Assembly: GCF_907164915.1 (NCBI RefSeq)
Contig: NC_061862.1
Span: 8,295,505-8,359,504, forward strand
Direction: 5' to 3'
Origin: Impatiens glandulifera
Lineage: Eukaryota > Streptophyta > Magnoliopsida > Ericales > Balsaminaceae
Length of the DNA: 64,000 nt
The translations under genes and the position numbers were made by a program. The notes beneath the pieces were generated by a model. It was not told where the DNA came from, searched no databases, and saw nothing but the letters and a program-made list of their open reading frames with translations. Positions 1-11,528 of this stretch are shown one piece after another. The first letter of the stretch is position 1. Every line of letters starts with the position of its first letter.

Positions 1-311
1 TGTTATTATATTTAATCAAAATGGACAAACAGAAGAAATATTTTCATAAGTATTCATCAATTCAATGCTCACAACAAAAATCTGAATATAAACAACAATC
101 ACACAATTATAGACTATTGAGAAGCCAATTGAAAGACACATTAGACTAAACATTGAATTCGTATATAACTCACTGGTGCATCATCAGTTTGATTGTTAAT
201 GACCATCAACATTAAGGTAAGGTGATAGAGAAATAAAAGATAGATTCAACAACAACAAATACAATGGAAATCTCTAAAATCTAGTAATACCTAAAAATAA
301 CGAAAAATCAT

Positions 312-454
312 ACAGGAGTATAAAAAATCTGAATACAATGACATTATAAAAAACTAACGCTGAATGCCAGAATCTTAATTCTAGATCAATATCGAAAAGT
401 ATAGCACTAATTACATTATAGAGGAAGATGCATCAGTGACTCTAATTACATTGC
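312..454 (-). pseudogene. Degenerate H/ACA-like RNA B (unit U0)
   Basis: This copy is homologous to the RNA B copies elsewhere. The basal stem of hairpin 1 is broken: the 3' strand that should read TTGCC on the transcript reads TTTTC here. The apical CACTGAT side is kept. It is probably a dead copy. Confidence 0.4.
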
Positions 455-746
455 CTTTCAAGATCATATCGAATCAATCAATCATGTATTATTAGAATAT
501 AAGAAGAAATCTTGTCTCAAGTTTGCATAATTATCCATCAATTCAAAGCTCACAACAGAAATATGAATTTAAACAATCACATATTTATAGACACTATTGA
601 GAAGCCAATTGATTTAGGGGATATAACTATTTAGGGGATATAACTATTGATGATATTATTCTCAATTGATGAGATATATTGCACAGCAACAAATACAATG
701 GAAATCTCTGAAATCTAGTAATATCTAGGAGAGAAAACAAAAATCA

Positions 747-891
747 TATAGGAACGTCAGAAATTTGAATACAATGGCGTTATAAAAAAAACGTCGAAAG
801 CCAGAATCTTGATTCCTAAATTAATGTCGGCAAAGTATAGCACTGATTACACTATAGATAAAGATGCATCAGTGACTCTAATTACAATGCC
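747..891 (-). ncRNA. H/ACA-like RNA B (unit U1)
   Basis: On the minus strand this has two hairpins: GGCA/TGCC closing stem with CACTGAT/ATCAGTG apical stem, then AGGAA/TTCCT closing stem around a GGCTTTC pocket. It ends in CTATA. The apical stem of hairpin 2 (GACGTT/AACGCC) has a G-A to wobble-level change, so the copy is somewhat worn. It is paralogous to RNA A just upstream in the transcript. Confidence 0.45.
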
Positions 892-957
892 CTTTCACGA
901 TCACATCAACCGGATCGGATCAATCAATCGTGGATTACTACAATATAAGAAATGTAT

Positions 958-1097
958 CAATATAAGATCTTTTAAATGCATTGGCGTCAAGGTAGAACGC
1001 CGAAAGCCAGAATATCAGTTCTTAGATCGTTATCGGCAACGTACAACGCTATAAACACTATGAAAGATTAGTGCTTCAGAGACTCTAATTTGTCGCC
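958..1097 (-). ncRNA. H/ACA-like RNA A (unit U1)
   Basis: On the minus strand the first hairpin closes GGCGAC with GTTGCC. The other copies have GGCAAC, so the change is an A-U to G-U substitution that keeps pairing. The apical stem is CACTAAT/…TAGTG, and the second hairpin has GGCGT-type pairing near GGCTTTCGGCG. The tail is CTTATATT. No C/D RNA or promoter lies upstream because the unit is cut at about 1103. Confidence 0.5.
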
Positions 1098-1102
1098 TTA
1101 CA

Positions 1103-3860
1103 ATTTTGACTGAAATAATGAGCTAACTTAACAGCTCATTATTTAATAAGATCACGAAAAAAGATAAATCTTACATTAATGTGTTTTCTACTATCATGTA
1201 AAATTGGATTCTTGGAAAGAGCAATGCTTGAACTGTTATCGCATAATATAATTGTGCACTTACTATTCTCTAATTTATGAAGATACTCTAGAATTCCTCA
1301 TAACTAGATTACCTGAGTTGCTGCTGAAGTTACTGCAACAAATTCTTCTTATGTTGTGGGCAATGTAACAATTTCCTTCTTATTTGATAGTCAATACACA
1401 GTACCAGAACCCAGGTGAAAAATATATCCTGATGTACTCTTACAATCGTCCAAATTACAAGCATAGTTACTATCTGTGTAGATTTCAAGTTTTACATCTC
1501 TTCCCTTCTTATAAAGAATACCATAATTATATGTCTCTTTTAAGTAGCATAATACTCTTTTCTGCATTGTGATAAAGTTCTAAAGGACAGTTTATATATC
1601 GAGTGAGTTGGCTTACAACAAACATATATCAGATCGTGTTCTTGTAAAATACATGAGACTACCAATTAGATATTTATACTGACTGTTATCAACCTTATTT
1701 TCACTCTCATCTTGAGTAAGTTGAGAACTAGAAACAATTGAATTATGAACTGTATTGTAATTAGTCATTTCAAATCTCTCTAGTATCTCTTCTAAGTACA
1801 TATTTAGACATATAAAAATGTCTTCTTTCTTCTGAAAATACTTTATCTACTCAAGATTTTTCATGTCGAATTCTTGCATCATCAAACTCTTTAATTTGTT
1901 AAACGTCACTTCATCATTACCAGTGAATATGAGATCATCAACATAGATACAGACGATGAGAATTTTACTTTCACCTCCCATCTTGACAAAAAAGTGTATA
2001 TTCATAAAGACATCGAAGAAAACATTCTTTGTTAAAATAGGCTTCTGTTATGGTGTCTTATTCTTTACGGAACGCGTTGAACTTCTATTCTGGACATTAA
2101 TTGCACAGTTCACAGTTTCTTCCCAAAAAGTTTTTGGAATGTGCTTCTCAAGAAGCAGACTATGAACCATGTTCATGAGAGTTTGATTTTTCCTCTTTGC
2201 AACTCCATTTTGTTGTGGAATATATGAAGTTGTCAACTATCTTTGTATGTCATTGTCGCTGTAAAAGTTGTTAAACTCATTTAGGGTAACTCTTATCCAT
2301 GGTCAGTACGAATAACTTTGATAAGCACACCCTTCTCCATCTCAATACGACTTTAAGAAAAATTAAAAATATTAAAAACTTCTGATTTTTGCAAAAATAA
2401 TATATATATATTTTTCGAATATAATCATCAATGAAAGTGATTATGTACCTCTTTCCAATGTTGGACATAGGCTTGATAGATCCACAAATGTCAGCATGCA
2501 CCAGTTGAAAAACTTGAGTAGCTCTCCTTGTAGTCTCTAGTGTTGTAGTCTCTAATGGAAAAGGAAGTTTGTGTTGATTATGTTGTTTGCCTTGTAAAAA
2601 CACTTCACATACTTTAGACATGACTCAAAGTGAAGGTAAGTCATTTACCACTTCCTTTTGCTGGAGAAGTCTCAGTCCTTTATGATTCAAATGACCATAT
2701 CGATAGTGCCACAATTGAACCACATTTTCAGCAATAGAGAAACTCATCTCGTCTTTCATCTTTGTATTTGTAAAGAGTTTAAACAATCGATTTAAAGATA
2801 TTATAATTTCTGCAACCAGTCCCTATGAGCAAGGTAAAGTGTGCACTTCTCTTGTTTAATGACAATTTCTAGACCCTTATCAACTAACTGCACAATGCTT
2901 AGTAAATTGTTTGTTAAATCTGGAACATAGCACACGTTAATAATGGCTTGAGTAATTCCATTCACCAACGGTTTATTTTCCAATCACTTTCACCCTTGAG
3001 TTGTCTAATTTTATTGTTTCTCTGAAACCTTTATCAAGAACTGAAAAAAAAAACTCTTTCTTGCCACTCATGTGGTTGCTGCAGCCTAAATCAATGTATC
3101 GCATACATATTTCATCTTGATTTTTCTTTCCTTCATATGTATAAGACATTAACAATATTTCTTCTTCTGTTTCCATATAGTGTGCCCTCTCTTGTGATTT
3201 GTTTGAACATTCATACTAAAAATGCTCAAACTTATGTTAATCAAAACATTCAATAACTGATTTGCCATAGTTATATCTCCCACTAATTCTACCATGTCTC
3301 CGTCTTCTTAAAGACTCTTCATATGTGACATATAAAGCCTGTTTCTCATCAACATATGCGCTTTGCAGTTCCTCAATTGAAATAATGCTGAAATCTTTCA
3401 ACTCAAAACAAACTGCAGTGGCAAAAATTAGGGGTTATTGACCTTAGTATCTTTCAACAGCATACTTGTCACTTACCTTGCTCTGTTGCCGCATCATCTT
3501 GTTGACAATGGTTAAGGTGCGCGAAAACTATGCATTCACAAACTCTCTTGCCTTCATCTATAACACTTCCTAATCTTTTTTGAGAGCTTACAATTGTGAT
3601 CATTGAACACGATCAAATTCCTTAATGTTTCTTTTTCATTAAATCCCAAATATTTTTGGCTGATCCAGTATCTTTGAATAGTCTAAAAACTATTATATAT
3701 AACCTAAAAAATATGCCTTCAAATCCTTCACCATAACATCAACAGTTTTCTCTTTTGGTTCAGCTGATTTTTTTTTTCCTATGATACCCCAAATACTTTT
3801 TTTTGATAAAATTCTCTATCAACATGGACAATGATCACAAAACCCATCAAACTTTTGAAT
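1103..3860 (-). pseudogene. Ty1/copia element remnant, left arm copy
   Basis: A decayed copia polyprotein read on the minus strand. From right to left one sees gag-like sequence (about 3.8-3.3 kb), a protease region with SNHMSG (about 3.06-3.08 kb), the GAG-pre-integrase region with HADICG (about 2.5 kb), integrase with the PQQNGVAKRKN motif (about 2.2 kb), a reverse transcriptase part, and an RNase H tail ending near 1.1 kb. Many stops and frameshifts are present, and much of RT is missing (about 2.04 to 1.95 kb). It is nearly identical to the plus-strand copy at 39.95-42.6 kb and belongs to the inverted duplication. It is not functional. Confidence 0.8.
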
Positions 3861-5480
3861 TGATGGTCAAACTCACTTAAATCACTATTAACATAGTGGG
3901 GTTACTGGTTATATAAAAAAAATTAATTCTGACCACTATTGATGGTTGTCTTTAATAACTTTAAACTATAATGTTTGGATATATTTGTAGGGTTAGATTT
4001 CTAATGTTGATATATAGTTTGTTAGATTTCTAGTTGTAGAGATGTATTAGACGTCAATCTGAACAAATAATATTTTTGTATTCTGTAAAAACCCACACTT
4101 CATCTTCTAGTCTTAGAATTGAGTTAGTCAATTACAACAATAGTAGGCTGCCAAACAACTATTTCTTTGTGTGTGGAAGGAAGGAAAATTTAACCACACC
4201 CAACAAAGAATTATTTTGATAGATTATCTTAAGTAATAATTATTCAATTTTTTAACATTAATAAAATAATAATAAATAATAAGTGTGTTAATTTTTGTCA
4301 CATAATCAAAGAAAATACAAATCAAGAATCACTAAACAATAACATTTTTCCAAACCGACTGAAGATCTTAAGGCTACATTTGATTTGCAAATTTCAAAGC
4401 AACATGAAGTCATGAAAATCTCAATGCCTCCAACATGTAACAAAATCAAGGGTTTACGTACGCAGAATGAGATCGTTATTTCGTTCATATTTAGGAAAAT
4501 CCACTTCAAAAATGTCAAAAAAATCCACTTAGAGTTGGCTTAATTTTATTTTGTATATTATTTTTACAAAACACTAATTACAGACGTAAAAAAAACATAC
4601 TTTTGTTATTAACAAAGTATTTTTTTTAATAGTATTTTTTTAATGTGCAGGTAAACAAACAACAAAATCGTCCCAAACATTATAGACAAATAATAAATTT
4701 TTGCCAATTATCTAGTGAATATATAGTATTATTTTTAATTTTCATTCATTGTTATAATGACTATAAAATAATATTATTAACCGTTGATGGTGCAATTTAA
4801 TAACATTTTAGTGCAATGATGTCTATGAGGTGGAGAGATAATATTACTCATGTTATAACTTCCATTGATGCTAATGATGGATGCGGACGAACTTTCAACA
4901 CCACATTCACCATGTAATCAATAACATGAGTAACATGATATCTTAACACAACAAGTAGCAACAAATTACACCATCAAAAGCTCTATAAAACAATAATATT
5001 ATCTCTTAGAAAAACATGCTCATTACAATAAAAAATTTAGATAAACTATACAAAATGAATATAGGTCAAAAATAATACTTTATCTTGACTAGATAATTGA
5101 TTGAAGAAAAAAATGTATTCTTTTGCCCTAAAGTGTTTAGGTGGTTTGTTGTGCACATTAAAAAAAATTGCTTTATTAATGATAAAAATCAGTTTTTTAT
5201 CAGTAAATAGACTTTCGTGAAATAATATAAAAAAACACAAATTAAACCTTAACCTGGGTGGGTTTTGGATTTAGTTGTTTCATAGTACCATTTTCGAGAC
5301 TGAAAATCTTTTAGGCAAATATGTTTCTCTGAGGGGCCGAATTTGAAAAAGCTTGAAGAGAGAGAAAAATGAATCGGAAGGGAAGGAAGTATGTCACAAA
5401 CAAGGTAGTTTAGATTTTGCATTATCCTAACATATTTGATGATGTTTAACTTACCATATTCGATTCAGACCAATTAAATG
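3861..5480. other. Non-coding spacer of the left inverted arm
   Basis: AT-rich sequence with no convincing gene. Parts of 4.55-5.45 kb match, in inverse orientation, 38.83-39.95 kb (for example the CTTGAAGAGAGAGAAAAATG motif near 5.35 kb and its complement near 38.94 kb). The 3.9-4.5 kb part shows no clear counterpart in the right arm. Confidence 0.5.
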
Positions 5481-5726
5481 AAATAAAGTGTTTTATTAAA
5501 TATAATCCAAGCACTGGCACAAAATCAAACTGAACAAACAGAAGAAATCTTTTCAAGTTCGCATAATTATGCATCAATTCAAAGCTCATAATAGAAAACT
5601 AAATATAAACAATCACAGATTTATAGGCACTATTGAGAAGCCAATTGAAAGAATCAGGGATTTAACTATTGATGGTATTATTCTCAATTAATGAAATAGA
5701 TTGCACAAGAGAAACAAAAATCATAA

Positions 5727-5869
5727 TATAGGAACGTCAGAAATCTGAATACAATAGCGCTATAAAGAAACGCTGAATGCCAGAATCTTAATTCCTAGAT
5801 AAATGTCGGCAAAGTATAGCACTGATTACACTATAGAGAAAATGCATCAGTGACTCTAATTACATTGCC
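5727..5869 (-). ncRNA. H/ACA-like RNA B (unit U2)
   Basis: Same architecture as the other B copies on the minus strand: GGCAA/TTGCC closing stem, CACTGAT/ATCAGTG apical stem, then the GGCTTT pocket, and a final hairpin closed by AGGAA/TTCCT followed by TATATT. The hairpin-2 apical stem reads AGCGCT/AGCGTT and has decayed a little. Confidence 0.5.
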
Positions 5870-5937
5870 TTTCAAGATATCACATAAACCGGATCGGATC
5901 AATCAATTGTGGATTACTACAGTATAATAAATTTATC

Positions 5938-6076
5938 AATATAAGAACTTTTGAATGCATTGGCGTCAATGTAGAACGCCGAAAGCCAGAATATCTGTTT
6001 TTAAATCGTTATCGGCAACGTACAGCGCTATAAACACTATGAAAGATTAGTGTTTCAGAGACTCTAATTTGTTGCC
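5938..6076 (-). ncRNA. H/ACA-like RNA A (unit U2)
   Basis: The minus strand keeps GGCAAC/GTTGCC, CACTA/TAGTG, GGCGT/GCGTT-level pairing of hairpin 2 and the tail CTTATATT. Position and spacing to RNA B (68 nt) match the other units. Confidence 0.5.
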
Positions 6077-6142
6077 TTACAATTAATAAAAGAAGAAGAA
6101 GACATCAAACGGAAAATAAGAGATGTTGCAAATCAAATTGAA

Positions 6143-6240
6143 AGGTTCAGTCAGAGATATTAGTTATGAATTAATCAAAGAACTCAACAACATTGAGTCT
6201 TCTTCATAGTTTGATGGTATAACTTTAGACAGCATAGCCT
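6143..6240 (-). pseudogene. Degenerate C/D-box RNA (unit U2)
   Basis: Homologous to the C/D RNA at 38047-38140. The terminal AGGC/GCCT stem has become imperfect, and the C box, ATGATGA in the intact copy, reads ATGCTGT. A D-box CTGA is still present. The C box lacks the sheared G-A partners, so the copy is probably inactive. Confidence 0.45.
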
Positions 6241-6786
6241 GTCTAAAAACTTGTAAAATTCATAAGAAACAATGTAGCCTCAAGTTCCTCCAACATGTAC
6301 CCTATATAGATGTTGAACCTCAAATTGTCATAAAAAAGGTAGGTTAGATTTTTTACCTAACATATCCCCTATATTGAGATCTCAAGCTTTCATAGAATAA
6401 ATAATGCTATGATGAGTTGATGAAACCCGATTTTGCATTTGCAAATGTTCAATAACCTACCTTGTTATAGAGAATCTTGGTATCAACATATTTGGTTCAG
6501 ATTAGTTAAATTTAATCCAAGTACAGGCAAAATCAAACTGAACAAACAGAAGGAAATCTTGTCTCAAGTTTGCATAATTATCATCTCTTCAAAGCTCACG
6601 AGAGAAATCTGAATTTAAACCATCACAGATTTATAGCCTATTTGAGAAGCCAATTGAAAGAAACCATTGAATCGGGAATATAACCCTTGATGGAATAATT
6701 CTCAATTGACGAGATATACTGCGCAACAGCAAATACAATGGAAATTTCTGAAACCTAGTAATACCTAGAGAGAAAACGAAAATCAT

Positions 6787-6934
6787 AATATAAGAATGTC
6801 TGAAATCTGAATACAATAGCGTTATAAAAAAGAACGCCGAAAGCCAGAATCTTGATTCCTAAATCAATGTCGGCAAAGTATAGCACTGATTACACTATAG
6901 AGAAAGATGCATCAGTGACTCTAATTACATTGCC
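6787..6934 (-). ncRNA. H/ACA-like RNA B (unit U3)
   Basis: On the minus strand it has GGCAA/TTGCC, CACTGAT/ATCAGTG, the conserved TTCTGGCTTTCGGCG pocket and a last hairpin ending near TATATT. The outer stem of hairpin 2 has changed (TTCTT instead of TTCCT against AGGAA), leaving G-U pairs. Confidence 0.5.
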
Positions 6935-7002
6935 TTTCAAGATATCACATAAACCGGATCCGATCAATCAATTGTGGATTATTACAGTATAATAAATTTA
7001 TC

Positions 7003-7141
7003 AATATAAGAACTTTTGAATGCATTGGCGTTAAGGTAGAACGCCGAAAGCCAGAATATCAGTTCTTAGATCATTATCGGCAACGTACAGCGCTATAAAC
7101 ACTATCAAATATTAGTGCTTCAGAGACTCTAATTTGTTGCC
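7003..7141 (-). ncRNA. H/ACA-like RNA A (unit U3)
   Basis: On the minus strand it shows GGCAAC/GTTGCC, GGCGT/ACGCC and AGAACT/AGTTCT-type stems and the TTATATT tail. The upper stem reads CACTAATATTTGATAGTG. Together with RNA B and the remnant of the C/D RNA it forms a complete ordered unit behind a telo-box promoter. Confidence 0.55.
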
Positions 7142-7210
7142 TTAAAATTAATTAGAAGAAGAAGAACACGTCAAACGGAAAATAAGAGAGATGTTGAAAA
7201 TTAAATTGAA

Positions 7211-7279
7211 AGGCTCAGTAAGAGATATTAGTTATGAATTAATCAAAGAACCAACAACATTGAGTCTTGTTCATAGCCT
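7211..7279 (-). pseudogene. C/D-box RNA with its 5' part deleted (unit U3)
   Basis: The D box (CTGA on the minus strand, 7215-7218) and the AGGC/GCCT ends remain. The segment that holds the C box and the ACCATCAAACT stretch in other units is gone. In intact units the deleted piece is bounded by two CATAG copies and here only one CATAG is left, so the loss looks like a microhomology deletion. Confidence 0.5.
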
Positions 7280-7486
7280 GAAAAACTTACAATATGCAGA
7301 AGAAACGATTCTAGATGAAAATGAAGTAACAATTAACGAAATCCTTCTATCGCATGTATATGAAGAGATCTAATCGTTCTCGATTAGACGGAGAGAAAGA
7401 GAGAAGAAGAAGTCGAAGCTGAATCTGAAGAACATGAATGAACTGTACGTGAATTTAAGCATCGAGGGAGAAGATTCGCCGAAGAT

Positions 7487-7640
7487 AAACCCTAGGTATT
7501 GTATTGCTTTACAAATCACATACTATAAATTACTTAAACATCCGATGTATAGCCCCATTTAGTTTTGGGTTTGGGCTTTATTTGAAAACTTAGAGACAGT
7601 TAGGCCTTTTTTTTTTTTTTGTACACATTTCAATCTATTA
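7487..7640 (-). promoter_or_regulatory. Site II + telo-box promoter of unit U3
   Basis: A telo box AAACCCTA lies at 7487-7494, followed at 7572-7577 by a Site II element (TGGGCT on plus). This combination is typical of plant ribosomal-protein and snoRNA gene promoters. The transcript would run leftward through the C/D remnant, RNA A and RNA B. A C+T/A+G-rich leader follows, as in the other units. Confidence 0.55.
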
Positions 7641-9094
7641 AAATATATTTATTTATTTTTATTATATTGTAAATTTTAATAATTAATTAAACTAATTAAA
7701 AACCAACACTAATAACAAACCATTTTATTCTAAAACTAATAACAAACAAATTCGACAAATTATTAATTTCGGATTATATTTTAAACAAAATCTAAAGTGT
7801 AAAAAAAATAAATTGATAAATATGACGGATTTATCTATTAATAATGTTATTTTATTTGTTTTTTTAAGGTACTTGAGAAATCAAATTACAAAAAATCGTT
7901 GGTTAAGACCAAAGCTTAGGCGTGAAGCTCAAGACTATATGAAGACACGTGAGCATTGGATCATTGGATGGACGCGAGCAGGCGGCCAGGCCCATGGCGG
8001 ACGCGTCCCAAACTTTGACGGACGTTTTGAATGACTTGTCCTCCTTTTTCGCAAAGACTATGAGCAACCACTCTCATTTCCTTTGATTTTAGGACACATT
8101 TTAATTTTCCTCAACACTCATTGGGTGCATAAAAGAAGATTCGAGAAATTGAAACAACTAAGGTTAGAATTAGTCATTGTCCTCTTTCCTTTATCTTATA
8201 AATAGCTTAGGGAAGAACCTAGAAGAGGAGACCGAACTCTCGAAAGCCTCCATTCACTTTTATCATTTTCACTCTCCAAGCTTTTAGTTTTCTCATTTTA
8301 ATAGCTAGGCTTGTCATTTGGCTTGTAGTTCATACGAGTTGTTATTAGGATCATCTAAACTCTCTAAAAGGATCCCTAACCCTTTCATTTTTTTTATACA
8401 AGCTCAATTTAATAAAGCTTCATTGTTTCCATTTTTCGTTTATGAGTATTCACTGTTAATGTTCCTTTAAATTGATTGTTGGTTATGATTGTGGTGCATG
8501 TATAAAAGCATTTTGTAAGCCCAAATTCCTTTCATTCGATAAAATCAAAATTTGAAATTAAAATCAACTTTGAATACATTGTGTTCTTGGGCCCTTGTCT
8601 AAAGACAAGAGCAAGACAAGAGCTCAAGAACAATCCATATATGTTGTATAATGTATTTGGACTTCATTCGGATACCAAATGATTGGTTTAAAGAATATCT
8701 ATCAATCATTATTTTATGTGGAGAACATTCTCGGGTTTATTGATTTTCTTCAAATATTAATGTTATGGATGTGTGTTTGAGGATGTGATTATGTTCTAGT
8801 AATGCTAGGGGATTTTTTGTAATGTTAGATCTCGTTATAGAGCAAAAATCACATTTCCTCTTTCTTGTTCTTTTGGTATTCCCTAAAATACGTTTCTAAA
8901 CAAATGGATGTTCCCGAAAAGGACATGTTTTGTTCCCCATAAAAAAAAAGAGGGACATGTAATATTTCAAAAAAATGACACGTTGTAAAACATCAAAATA
9001 AGATACACATTGTATTGTATATTGTATTGTATGACATTTGCATATTCATGCTCAACTTAATAAAGTTTTATTGTTTCCATTTTTGGTTTGTTAG
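7641..9094 (+). repeat. Old LTR-like sequence
   Basis: 7650-7880 repeats, in inverse orientation, 55.13-55.3 kb upstream of unit U5. From about 7890 a new sequence starts that looks like an old LTR retroelement end: a TATAAATAG box at about 8200 followed by a pyrimidine-rich leader. Parts around 8400-8570 are repeated at 9030-9094 and 12365-12500, on the two sides of the copia insertion that follows. No protein gene is convincing; the short frame at 7813-8034 has no recognised domain. Confidence 0.4.
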
Positions 9095-9426
9095 TGTTAC
9101 ACAATAAACTCAAATAACGGTCAACCATATTTTAAGTAATAAATTGAATGACTTTCAAGTTTAGTCTTTAATGGTGAAGATTTCAAACGTTTTAGCAGTT
9201 TTAGTAATCAGGTGTCAGCCTTAAATGTTGTTGTTACAGTTTTTGTCTTTGATTGCTGTTTTCATTTCTTGTTCGTTTTGTTTTCTGTTAAGAGACTATA
9301 AATAAAGGTGTATGTGCTGAATGTGATGAGTGAGAAAAAAGAATAAAAAATATTTGTTTGAGTCTTATAGAAGAAATCCCCAAGAGTCTTTTTATCTCCT
9401 CTTCCTCCAAAATTTTATCTTTCTCA
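9095..9426 (+). repeat. 5' LTR of copia element B
   Basis: 332 bp beginning TGTTACAC and ending TTTCTCA. It matches 12038-12364 with few differences. It is followed three bases later by a primer site TGGTATCAGAGC (9430-9441), complementary to initiator-Met tRNA. Confidence 0.85.
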
Positions 9427-9446
9427 AATTGGTATCAGAGCGCCAT

Positions 9447-9842
9447 GGCAAACAAAGCGTTGGGGCAGATACCACTGTCGCGACTCACCAAAACCAACTT
9501 TGATAATTGGAGTATTCAGATGCGAGCTTTACTCGGTGCACAAGACGTATGGGAAGTAGTCGAAGATGGTTATGAAGAACCGGGTGAAACGGGAAATCAT
9601 TCGGCGACTCAGTTGAGGGCGTTGAAAGAAACACAAATGAAAGATAAGGCCTCTCTCTACCTCCTATTTCAAGCGGTGGACGAGTCAGGTTTCGAGAAAA
9701 TTACAGGTGCAACAAATTCTAAGGCAGCGTGGGACATTTTAGAGAAGGTTTTCAAGGGTGTCGATCGAGTTAAACAAGTGCGACTTCAAACTCTTCGAGG
9801 CGAATTGGAGGCCATGAAGATGAAGGAGTCAGAAGGAATTTT
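9447..9842 (+). pseudogene. copia element B gag, truncated
   Basis: The frame opens at the ATG at 9445-9447, just behind the primer site, with MANKALGQIPLSRLTKTN. It has the FDNWSIQMRALLGAQDVW motif of the DUF4219/UBN2 gag family at about residues 20-40 and a KMKESEG end. The capsid-like domain is cut after about 130 residues where another copia LTR begins; zinc knuckle, protease, integrase and RT are absent. The remaining part is open, so the loss is fairly young. Confidence 0.8.
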
Positions 9843-10303
9843 TGTTAGAATTTAAAGGGACATTTATATATTTAAATGAATATATATGGTCATTGATTAT
9901 AATAAGTCAATATTATGTCATCTAAGGATGTTTGAGATTTGACTTAAGGACGTTATTGTTATGAATGTTAAATTGTGGATACCTTGCGGTATTTCTAATT
10001 TGATAAGAGGCCAAATTAGAAATTAGCGTAATAAGACAGTTGTGACGGTTATGTTCTCCAAAAGACAGAAGAAATTATAAAAGAGAGGTTGGTTGATAAA
10101 AAATAAGAATAAACTTATTTTATCACACGCTCTCTCTCTCTTAATCTCCATCATCGGAGAAATAAGGCTAAATGATTTCTGCCCTTTTGTAAGACCATCT
10201 CATCTAATCATGTTTTAGGATCCATGTATATATATTCCGCTTTTGTCTTTATTATAGTTTATGATTTAAATTTATTATGGAATTATTTTAATTAATTCCA
10301 ACA
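9843..10303 (+). repeat. LTR of a second copia family (Q) inside element B
   Basis: A TGTTAGAATTTAAAGG start and ATTCCAACA end suggest a 461-bp LTR, with an AATTGATATTATACATG stretch after it that resembles a decayed primer site. It carries a TATA-like region and a CTCTCTCTCTC tract (about 10130). It joins gag of element B directly. Confidence 0.5.
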
Positions 10304-11254
10304 ATTGATATTATACATGAATTTAGAGAGACTTGTTGTTATCATGAATTTAGGGGAAAATAAATTATCGTTTTCCATGAATTTAGGGGAAAATAACCTT
10401 AATTGGTAAACCCTAAATTGAAGTTCTGCAATAATTATTTTAAAGGAAATAATTTTATTTCATTATCTTTTATTAAAATAATAAAAGAAAATTCGGTAAA
10501 ATATTTTATTTTTGGGAAAATAATATTATTATTGAGGATCATTATGAAATAATATTATATAATTATTTTATTGGAAAATAATTTTTTTTATTCAAGGATT
10601 TTTTTAAGAAATAATATTCGGATAAAATAACATTATTCAATGGATTTTTTAAGAAATAATATTATTTAATTATTTTATAAGAAAATAAAATTTTAAGAAA
10701 AATTAAAATTTTGATTTTATTTTAACACGGTTAAGTTTCTAAATAATATTATTATTTATTTACTTAAATTAATATAAGAAAATCGAACTCTTTTAATTTT
10801 ATTTAGGTTTTAATCTTATTAAATAATTCAGCGGATTGTTTTTTATTTAAATTAAATAAGTTAAGTTATGACATAACCAAAGTGATCTCTCTAATTTAGT
10901 TTGTTTAAGTTCGAATTTTGAATGTTTGTAATGGTGAATTTTAATGTGACTAAATAATCGGTCCAAAGGAAGGTTACTAGTTGACCGAAGTTCACAATTA
11001 CCTGTGATAATAAGCACGTAATAATTATAAAGATTTTTACATGAGAATATCAAATCATTCCAAAGAAAGGTTTGTTATTTGTCATGCATTATTGTTAGTG
11101 TTTGATTATTGCAACAAAATATCACTACCAGTTAAATTTTATTGTCCAAAGACTTGAATTTAATGGTGCACTACATATTTTGGATGGGATTTGCTGATTA
11201 TTTTAAATTTGATTAAAAATTAAAGAATTGAGCATGTTAGTTACATTTTAAATT
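10304..11254 (+). other. Leader region of copia Q
   Basis: AT-rich sequence with near repeats of TGAATTTAGGGGAAAATAA and of AAATAATATTAT-type blocks. It has no coding signal and leads up to the gag start at 11255, as expected for an untranslated leader. Confidence 0.4.
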
Positions 11255-11500
11255 ATGTTTTCAGCTAATGTTGCAAATATTAATGCCAACTTAAGTTCAA
11301 TCCCAGTCCTTAATGGCTCTAACTTTAAGGATTAGAAGGAGAACATTCAGATAGTTCTCGGTTGCATGGACATGGACCTTGCGATACGGACAGAGCAACC
11401 CACTACTCCTACGGTTATTAGCTCTCCTGAAGAGAAGGCTAAATTTGAGAAATGGGAACGCTCTAACTGCATGAGTCAAACTGATCGGACATGGACCTTG
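11255..11500 (+). pseudogene. copia Q gag fragment
   Basis: The ATG at 11255 opens a gag N-terminus with SSIPVLNGSNFKD and, after a stop at the expected Trp codon (TAG for TGG), IQIVLGCMDMDLAIRTEQP and FEKWERSN. These are typical of copia gag proteins (UBN2 type). A copy of the GGACATGGACCTTGCGATA stretch recurs 118 bp later (about 11369 and 11487), close to the junction with RNase H of element B. Confidence 0.65.
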
Positions 11501-11528
11501 CGATACGGACAGTGCAATCCACTACTTC

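Larger units (their letters stand above)
1..1102 (-). repeat. Truncated snoRNA-type repeat units U0 and U1
   Basis: The segment holds the 3' parts of two units of the repeat family seen again at 5.5-7.6, 37.8, 56 and 60.8 kb. U0 keeps only RNA B; U1 keeps RNA B and RNA A. Read on the minus strand the order is A, B, then a tail that includes AATTGGCTTCTCAATAGT-like sequence. At about 1103 the unit stops and joins the 3' end of a minus-strand copia RNase H region, so the promoter and the C/D RNA of U1 are missing. Short reading frames here are not convincing genes. Confidence 0.6.

Noticed and set aside
809..1054. 81-residue frame on the plus strand
   Set aside because: It overlaps RNA A and B on the other strand, and matching copies at 5.8 and 6.9 kb do not keep the frame.
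7191..7373. 60-residue frame on the plus strand
   Set aside because: The frame is not kept in the homologous parts at 6.12, 38.1 and 56.0 kb. The region fits a transcribed leader and C/D RNA on the minus strand better.
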